From Lentimicrobiaceae bacterium (GTDB taxonomy: Bacteria > Bacteroidota > Bacteroidia > Bacteroidales > SKPS01): a stretch of DNA of 7,051 bases. Under the pieces are notes generated by a model. That model was not told the DNA's origin and did not search any database. It was given only the letters and a program-made list of their open reading frames with translations. The position numbers and the translations under genes are program-made. The stretch lies in contig SKPS01000075.1 in assembly GCA_007119395.1 (NCBI GenBank), forward strand, positions 1-7,051, in the 5' to 3' direction. Of the stretch, positions 1-4,357 are shown piece by piece. Within the stretch, counting starts at the first letter, position 1, and each line of letters begins with the position of its first letter.

Positions 1-391
1 CAACCCCATTAACATAATAACCGTTCAAAGCTACCGTGGCCGCATCTACCGCAACCAGCATAGCGTGGGTCAGGGTGCCTCCATTGGCAGCGTCAACCGC
101 AACCTGTGTGGCGTACCGTAAATCTACCATTTTTTCAAATAAATTATCAACGGCATTACAATTAGCATAGCCTCCACCTGGTCGACTTGCTAACATATCA
201 GTTGCGACCGCATTTTTGCGAGCTTCAACCAAAGTGGCGTAATTAGCAGGTTCGGGGCCACAAGAAGGATATTCCAATGCATCTTTCATATCAGCCGGAT
301 TCGCAGCACTATTAACATCTGCAGGGGTCTGCGCCCAAACGCCTGCTGCCATAAAGAGCAGCAAAGATAACAACAGTGTAAATTTTTTCAT
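1..391 (-). CDS. Unrecognised secreted protein, N-terminal part (runs off the left edge)
   Basis: An open frame begins at the ATG complementary to 389-391 and stays open for 130 codons to the window edge, so the C-terminus is missing. Residues 1-21 form a textbook Sec signal peptide: MKK, a hydrophobic stretch rich in Leu (about 5-18), then VWA-Q with probable cleavage after Ala20 and mature start QTPAD. The mature part is Ala/Asn-rich and probably helical. It has two cysteines (Cys45 in PSCGPEP, Cys78 in YANCNAV) that could form a disulfide in the periplasm or outside the cell. The hexapeptide VAVDAA occurs twice (about 97-102 and 113-118), and the DNA beneath repeats GGTTGCGGT, suggesting short internal repeats. 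I do not recognise the family. An exported or surface protein is inferred only from the signal peptide. The frame also extends 32 codons upstream to an ATG at 487, but I chose 391 because it puts the signal peptide at the N-terminus. Confidence 0.8.
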   Translation of the reverse strand, partial: MKKFTLLLSLLLFMAAGVWAQTPADVNSAANPADMKDALEYPSCGPEPANYATLVEARKNAVATDMLASRPGGGYANCNAVDNLFEKMVDLRYATQVAVDAANGGTLTHAMLVAVDAATVALNGYYVNGV

Positions 392-407
392 TTGTATGGG
401 TATTTTT

Positions 408-421
408 CCGGAACGATCCGG
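408..421. repeat. Inverted repeat, CCGGA stem, 17 nt before the left gene
   Basis: CCGGA at 408-412 and TCCGG at 417-421 form a perfect 5-bp stem with a 4-nt loop. In the minus-strand transcript it would fold in the leader, ending 16 nt before the start codon at 391, where it could affect translation initiation. There is no U-tract on its 3' side in the minus transcript, so it is not a terminator for that strand. A regulatory role is inference. Confidence 0.4.
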
Positions 422-651
422 TTGGTTAATCAGTTTTTCACAGCTGCCTAAACAGCCATCATCGGAGGGTAACTTTCCTTTTCTCATAAATTTTTATGGT
501 TTTGATGATTAATAATCGACATATTTTGGGTGGAATGTGTGCACGGATGAACCGGGGCATTCAAGCGCCGATTCAATGCACCAGTTTGGCTAATATACAG
601 AAAATCAAGAAATAACGTACAGGCTATTTCCATAATCTACGTATTAGTTAT

Positions 652-666
652 CCCGGAAAATCCGGG
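652..666. repeat. Inverted repeat, CCCGGA stem with AAA loop
   Basis: CCCGGA at 652-657 pairs perfectly with TCCGGG at 661-666 across a 3-nt loop. It stands out as GC-rich within an AT-rich stretch. No T-run follows on either strand, so it is not a classic intrinsic terminator. It shares its CCGGA/TCCGG core with the inverted repeats at 408-421 and 938-952. Confidence 0.4.
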
Positions 667-784
667 GCGTTTATGAGTTGCTAATATACAACCAATTTTA
701 ACAATTGCAACATGTAATGAAAAAAAACACTTTTTTTTATCAACAGATACATTAACAACATAATTGTGGGCTTGTTTTGCGGCC

Positions 785-840
785 AAACGTTAATGGGAGG
801 TTAATGGTGGCGGTTGGCGGTTGGCTCCCTTAACGGGTTT
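785..840. repeat. Long imperfect inverted repeat with a heptamer-repeat loop
   Basis: The arm at 785-799 (AAACGTTAATGGGAG) pairs with the arm at 825-840 (CTCCCTTAACGGGTTT). The blocks are 4, 5 and 5 bp, separated by a two-base bulge (835-836) and a one-base bulge (794). The 25-nt loop contains a 7-bp tandem repeat, GGCGGTT, about 2.4 copies at 809-825, and GTTAATGG occurs twice (789-796, 800-807). On the plus strand a run of four T closes the structure, so it could resemble a terminator for plus-strand transcription, but I see no plus-strand gene to terminate. Its role is unknown. Confidence 0.4.
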
Positions 841-847
841 TGTTTAC

Positions 848-931
848 CGCAGATTACTTGGATTTTCGCAGATTCAAAAACGCTGATTTTTTAAACGCAA
901 AGGACGCAATGGATTCGCAAAGGACGCAATG
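848..931. repeat. Short direct repeats: CGCAGATT and CGCAAAGGACGCAATG
   Basis: CGCAGATT occurs at 848-855 and 867-874, with a one-base variant CGCTGATT at 881-888. The 16-bp CGCAAAGGACGCAATG occurs exactly twice, at 896-911 and 916-931 (period 20), and each copy itself contains two CGCAA blocks. Low-complexity, CGCA-based repeats of this kind are, from memory, common between genes in Bacteroidota. No coding frame accounts for them. Confidence 0.7.
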
Positions 932-937
932 AGTTAC

Positions 938-952
938 AGCCGGATTCCGGCT
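938..952 (-). terminator. Candidate hairpin downstream of the MoxR gene (weak terminator)
   Basis: AGCCGGA at 938-944 and TCCGGCT at 946-952 are perfect inverted arms around one base; in RNA this is a 6-bp stem with a 3-nt loop. It begins 41 nt beyond the MoxR stop in the direction of transcription, where an operon terminator would be expected. The downstream side in the minus transcript lacks a U-tract, so intrinsic termination is uncertain. It may instead be a transcript-end or RNA-stability hairpin. Confidence 0.35.
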
Positions 953-962
953 TCACACCTCT

Positions 963-997
963 CGACTATCGACTACCGACTATCGACTACCGACTAG
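963..997. repeat. Tandem heptanucleotide array, unit CGACTAY, five copies
   Basis: Five contiguous 7-bp units read CGACTAT and CGACTAC alternately, ending in CGACTAG. On the minus strand the unit is TAGTCGR. The last unit overlaps the TAG stop of the MoxR gene (994-996), so the array begins at the stop codon and runs downstream. Because 7 is not a multiple of 3, the TAG in each unit closes all three minus-strand frames. Confidence 0.9.
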
Positions 998-1959
998 CCT
1001 GCCATCGTCTCTATAATGGTTTCCGTTCTGATCGCTTCGGCTTCGGCTTTGTAGTTTCTTACGAGGCGGTGTCTCATGACGGGGACGGCTACGGCGCGGA
1101 CGTCTTCGATGTCGGGGGCGTATTTGCCGTTCATGGCGGCGTTGCATTTGGCGCCGAGGATCAGGTACTGCGACGACCTGGGTCCTGCTCCCCACGCCAG
1201 GTACTCGTTGGCCATCTTGTGGGCACCCGGATACCCCGGTCGCGATTGTGCCGAAAGGTTCACGGCATACTCATACACGTTGTCGGGAACAGGAATCTTT
1301 CTGATCAGATGCTGGAAAGCGACAATCTCTTCGGCGTTCATCATCTTCGACAGCGACACCTCTTTGTTCACGGTGGTGCTTTTCACGATGTTGATCTCCT
1401 CCTCCATCGAGGGGTAGTCGAGCCAGATGTTGAACATAAACCTGTCGAGCTGTGCCTCAGGCAACGGATAAGTACCCTCCTGCTCAATGGGGTTCTGGGT
1501 CGCAAGGACAAAGAAGGGATCGGGGAGCTTGTGTGTCTCCCCGGCGATGGTGACCGACTTCTCCTGCATCGCCTCAAGCAGTGCAGCTTGCGTCTTGGGA
1601 GGGGTCCTGTTGATCTCATCGGCCAGCACGATATTGGCAAACACCGGCCCTTTGATAAAGCGAAACTGCTTCTGCTGATCCAGGATCTCAGTACCCACAA
1701 TATCAGAAGGCATCAGATCAGGGGTGAACTGCACCCTGCTGAAACTGAGGTCAAGCACACCAGCCAACGTGCTTACCATTAAAGTCTTGGCCAACCCGGG
1801 AACACCCACCAACAAGCAGTGACCCTTGCTGAAAATACCATTCAGCAACGCATCCACTACGTCATCCTGCCCAATGATCACTTTGCCGATCTCCCGCTTG
1901 ATCTCTTCAATCTTCTTTCCGAAAAGGTCTATCGCTTGTACGTCTGATTCAAATGTCAT
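994..1959 (-). CDS. MoxR-family AAA+ ATPase
   Basis: A 321-residue protein, the usual length for cytoplasmic MoxR ATPases, which use ATP to remodel partner proteins. All key motifs are present: Walker A GVPGLAKT (52-59), Walker B IVLADEIN (about 110-117, Asp114-Glu115), sensor 1 in LATQNP (Asn156), Arg173 in QLDRF, and WGAGPRSSQ (about 256-264, Arg261), the sensor-2/lid region. The start at 1959 gives the standard N-terminus leading to IIGQDDVV. MoxR genes are usually followed by DUF58 and VWA-domain (Bat-type) genes, but none follows here; the next 602 bp are non-coding. The gene lies 148 bp after the SurA gene, and that gap is filled with two heptamer arrays, so co-transcription with the chaperone genes is possible but not shown. 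Family assignment is near certain; the client is unknown. Confidence 0.96.
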   Translation of the reverse strand: MTFESDVQAIDLFGKKIEEIKREIGKVIIGQDDVVDALLNGIFSKGHCLLVGVPGLAKTLMVSTLAGVLDLSFSRVQFTPDLMPSDIVGTEILDQQKQFRFIKGPVFANIVLADEINRTPPKTQAALLEAMQEKSVTIAGETHKLPDPFFVLATQNPIEQEGTYPLPEAQLDRFMFNIWLDYPSMEEEINIVKSTTVNKEVSLSKMMNAEEIVAFQHLIRKIPVPDNVYEYAVNLSAQSRPGYPGAHKMANEYLAWGAGPRSSQYLILGAKCNAAMNGKYAPDIEDVRAVAVPVMRHRLVRNYKAEAEAIRTETIIETMAG

Positions 1960-1980
1960 ATATATTATGGTATAAATGTC

Positions 1981-2022
1981 AATTACAAATTATCAATTAC
2001 GAATTACGAATTACGAATTAGT
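1981..2022. repeat. Tandem heptanucleotide array, unit AATTACG, six copies
   Basis: Six contiguous 7-bp units start with AATTA; three are exactly AATTACG (1995-2015) and the flanking units are diverged. The minus-strand unit is CGTAATT, so every unit carries a TAA and all minus-strand frames are closed. The array ends 21 bp before the start codon of the MoxR gene, so it lies in its leader or promoter region. Confidence 0.85.
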
Positions 2023-2045
2023 AGTTGTCTGTTCACGTCTGCGGA

Positions 2046-2108
2046 GCCAAAAGCCAAAAGCCAACGGCTAACAGCCAACAGCCAACGGCCAACAGCCAAC
2101 GGCCAATC
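2046..2108. repeat. Tandem heptanucleotide array, unit GCCAACR, nine copies
   Basis: Nine contiguous 7-bp units fit GCCAACG or GCCAACA, with variants GCCAAAA (twice), GCTAACA and a terminal GCCAATC. The minus-strand unit is YGTTGGC. The array touches the SurA stop codon (2108-2110) and runs downstream of it. Within it, AGCC-AAC-GGCT (2059-2069) makes a small hairpin. A related GTTGGCG heptamer occurs in the opposite orientation at 809-825. Confidence 0.9.
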
Positions 2109-3451
2109 TACCATTCATAGTCGAAGTCGCATTGTTTCAGGTTTTCGTCTGTTATGTTGATATAGGTCTCTTTGATTTTGTTTTGTATCCACTGGTCCAT
2201 CACCTTCATTCGTTCGTTTTGCAGGGCGAAGTTTCTGATTTTGTCGTAGTCTTGTTCGAGGTTGATGGTGTGGCTGTCGATTTTCCTGTATATATATACG
2301 ATACGGAAAGCCTGTCTCCCCTCTTTTGTGAGCATGATCACTGGCGACGACACCTGTCCGGGTTTCAGTCGGGCGACGGTATGAGCGAGTGCGGGGTCGA
2401 GGTTTTCGCGTGTAAAGAGGGCTGATCCGGTTTCGGGGTTGATGATTCTTCCGCCATTTCTTCCTGAGGGGTCATCGGAGTGACGGATGGCGGCTTGTTC
2501 AAAGGTGAGGGTATCCATTTCGATGAGCGCTTTGATGTTGTTGAGGTCTCTTTCGGCCTGGATCAGGTCTTGCGGATGCACTTCGGGGGTTCTGAGGATG
2601 TGTCTGACGGTGATAAAGTCGCCGCTTCGTCGGACCAGTTGTATGATATGGAATCCGAAGGATGACTCGATGACGGGTGACATTTCTCCGGGTGTTCTCA
2701 GGGCGAAGGCAGCGGCTTCAAACACGGGGTCCATCATCCCTCTGCCAAAGGTGAGCTCTCCCCCTTTTTCGGCTGTTCCCGGGTCTTGCGACTGCAGTCG
2801 TGCCAGGGATGCAAAGCTCTCTCCATCCTTGATCCTTTGGCGCAGGGTATTGAGCCTTTCGATGGTTCTGTCGCGCTCTTCAGGCCTGATGGGTGGCACC
2901 TTCACGATATGCCCTATTTCGTATTCAGCCGGCACGGTGGGCAGGCTGTCGGCAGGGATTTCACGGAAGAAACGTCGCACCTGTGTAGGGGTCACACGCA
3001 CATCCTCTGTTAATTGCTGCTGCACCTGCTCAATCATCATCTGCTCTTTGGTGATGTCAAAAAACTCCACCTTGAACTCCTGCACACTTTTGCCGAAGTA
3101 CTCTTCAAACTGCTCCTGCGAGCCGATCTGCATAATATAGTAGTTCATCTTCTGGTCAATTCTGGCCGTGACATGCCGGTCAGACACCACCACTGAGTCG
3201 ATCAGCGCCTGCAAGTACAGCAGCTTCTGGATCAGCAACTCTTCAAACAGCTCACACCTCACCGTGGGATTCTCAACTAAAGAGCCCACCTGCATAAGGT
3301 ACTGTATATATTGCCCTTCCAGATCAGACCTGAGCACAGGCTCACTCCCCACAATGGCAATCACCCTGTCTATCTCCTGTGGTTGCGCAAGCGCACTTGT
3401 CATCCAGGGGAGCATCAACAGCAACAACAGATATTTTTTTCGTATTATCAT
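2108..3451 (-). CDS. surA: SurA-type periplasmic chaperone / peptidyl-prolyl isomerase
   Basis: A 447-residue soluble periplasmic chaperone. Residues 1-22 are a Sec signal peptide (RKK, Leu-rich core, TSALA-Q) with no lipobox cysteine. The SurA_N-like helical region starts with IDRVIAIVGSEPVLRSDLE and runs to about 150. Parvulin domain 1 (about 175-275) has HIVKV with His181, GGELTFG (230-236) and SSFGFH (263-268), so it looks intact. Domain 2 (about 280-391) keeps RHIL (His284) and NGGRI (332-336), but the usual terminal Gly-x-His element is replaced by the EGRQAFRIVYI segment, so it is probably a weak isomerase or only a binding domain. The C-terminus ends in CDFDYEW, a style I associate with Bacteroidota SurA proteins. 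SurA family members escort unfolded outer-membrane proteins to the BAM complex. The gene follows the small lipoprotein gene by 24 bp, so co-transcription is likely. Confidence 0.93.
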   Translation of the reverse strand: MIIRKKYLLLLLMLPWMTSALAQPQEIDRVIAIVGSEPVLRSDLEGQYIQYLMQVGSLVENPTVRCELFEELLIQKLLYLQALIDSVVVSDRHVTARIDQKMNYYIMQIGSQEQFEEYFGKSVQEFKVEFFDITKEQMMIEQVQQQLTEDVRVTPTQVRRFFREIPADSLPTVPAEYEIGHIVKVPPIRPEERDRTIERLNTLRQRIKDGESFASLARLQSQDPGTAEKGGELTFGRGMMDPVFEAAAFALRTPGEMSPVIESSFGFHIIQLVRRSGDFITVRHILRTPEVHPQDLIQAERDLNNIKALIEMDTLTFEQAAIRHSDDPSGRNGGRIINPETGSALFTRENLDPALAHTVARLKPGQVSSPVIMLTKEGRQAFRIVYIYRKIDSHTINLEQDYDKIRNFALQNERMKVMDQWIQNKIKETYINITDENLKQCDFDYEW

Positions 3452-3475
3452 AGTATGGTATAACGTATGAATCGT

Positions 3476-4345
3476 TTAAAAGTATGTTTCAAAGAGGTTT
3501 TTGTTTGCAGCCCGTTCATAGAGCTCTTCCGACATCCTCCGGATGGTTTCTGCTTTTCTTTTGTTGATGATGGTGGATCTGATCCGGTCCTCTTCGAGGC
3601 TCACGGGGGAGTGGTTGTCGGTGATTCTGAAGTCAACGAAGCGTATCAGGTAGTGGAATGAGGAGTCTTGAATCTCCACAAACCGGTTGTGGTTAAGGTA
3701 TGCTTCCTGGTTGTAGGTCACAATGGGGATCTCTTTGAGCAGGTCGTTAAAGAAGAGCCACACTTCGTCGTCGAGGAAGTAGTTCACAGCATGCTGGCGG
3801 CAGAGTTCAGCCAGGCGCATGCGGTCGGCACGTCTGTCGCTTTGCATCAGCCGACGGATCTGTGCCAAAGCTGCATCGTTACGGAACAGCCGAACGTACA
3901 ACACCTTCACGATGTTCTCCTTCAGCACAAAATCATCGATATTCTCCTGGTAGTAGGTTCTGATCTGCTCTTTTGTCACAACGGTATCGATGTTCTGTCT
4001 CACATACTCCTCTTCGAAGGTGTAGATGAGCAGCGCATTGTAGTAGTCGCGCAGTTGTTGTTCAAAGGCGGGTTTTCTGTCCCTGAGGTTCTCTTCGGCA
4101 TGCTTTAACATCACCTGTTGTCTGATCCAGTTGTTCACAAAAGATCTGATGGCAAAGGCGCTGTCGGAAGCCAGTGCTCCTTCCGGGATCACATGTTTCA
4201 CCTCGTCGAGGTAGAGGTAGTGATTCCCCACCCTTGCCAGCGGCACCCTGTCGCGATCGGCACGCTGACATGCTGCCAGAAGGCCTATCAAGCCTGACAA
4301 CATGAGCAGGGCAAAAACGTAGGGTTTAGCTGTGGGCTTTTGCAT
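3476..4345 (-). CDS. Lipoprotein with degenerate SurA/parvulin-like fold
   Basis: A 289-residue lipoprotein: a hydrophobic stretch (about 9-22) and the lipobox LLAAC with Cys26. No acidic surface-export run follows the cysteine (QRADRDR), so periplasm-facing anchoring is inferred. Residues 33-130 look like a SurA N-terminal chaperone region (VARVG-type opening at LARVGNHYLYLDEV, then NNWIRQQVMLKHAEENL). Residues about 145-245 have the strand and helix order of a parvulin domain (IVKVLYVRLF at the start, FHYLIRFVDFR at the end). The His of the usual SHIL/HIL motif, the GGxLG loop and the SxxGxH motif are all absent, so isomerase activity is unlikely and a chaperone or scaffold role is inferred. 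The gene starts 12 bp after the large PPIase gene and ends 24 bp before surA, so it is embedded in the module. I know of no specific function. Confidence 0.88.
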   Translation of the reverse strand: MQKPTAKPYVFALLMLSGLIGLLAACQRADRDRVPLARVGNHYLYLDEVKHVIPEGALASDSAFAIRSFVNNWIRQQVMLKHAEENLRDRKPAFEQQLRDYYNALLIYTFEEEYVRQNIDTVVTKEQIRTYYQENIDDFVLKENIVKVLYVRLFRNDAALAQIRRLMQSDRRADRMRLAELCRQHAVNYFLDDEVWLFFNDLLKEIPIVTYNQEAYLNHNRFVEIQDSSFHYLIRFVDFRITDNHSPVSLEEDRIRSTIINKRKAETIRRMSEELYERAANKNLFETYF

Positions 4346-4357
4346 GGCAGTTGTTAA

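Larger units (their letters stand above)
392..993. other. 602-bp non-coding region rich in repeats and inverted repeats
   Basis: No convincing gene lies between the end of the MoxR gene and the start of the left-edge gene. The part nearest the left gene (about 430-780) is AT-rich and should hold that gene's minus-strand promoter and leader, but I find no exact match to the Bacteroidota primary-sigma -7 box (TAnnTTTG) there. The part nearest the MoxR gene (about 785-997) is made of short direct repeats and inverted repeats, listed separately. Other items are a perfect A8-CAC-T8 inverted repeat at 720-738 and an 11-bp direct repeat GCTAATATACA at 589-599 and 680-690. Function is unknown. Confidence 0.7.

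Noticed and set aside
680..710. Minus-strand TTGCAA and TATATT with a 16-bp spacer, resembling a proteobacterial sigma-70 promoter
   Set aside because: Bacteroidota primary sigma uses a different -7 box (TAnnTTTG), the region is AT-rich so such matches are common, and there is no independent evidence for a start site here.
717..804. Possible tiny or broken gene on the plus strand starting ATGAAAAAAAACACT, with A8 and T8 tracts that could permit slippage
   Set aside because: As written it stops after 12 codons; even with one base removed it gives only about 28 codons before a stop, and nothing recognisable follows. Chance is the better explanation.
1069..1782. 237-codon open frame on the plus strand across the MoxR gene
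   Set aside because: It lies wholly antisense to a gene with every AAA+ motif intact, and its translation shows no family features.
848..2108. CRISPR-like arrangement of short repeats
   Set aside because: Units are 7-20 bp, directly tandem or nearly so, with no unique spacers of regular length and no cas genes.
2487..3140. 217-codon plus-strand open frame over the SurA gene
   Set aside because: Antisense shadow of a well-supported gene; the translation is Ser/Cys-rich and matches no known pattern.
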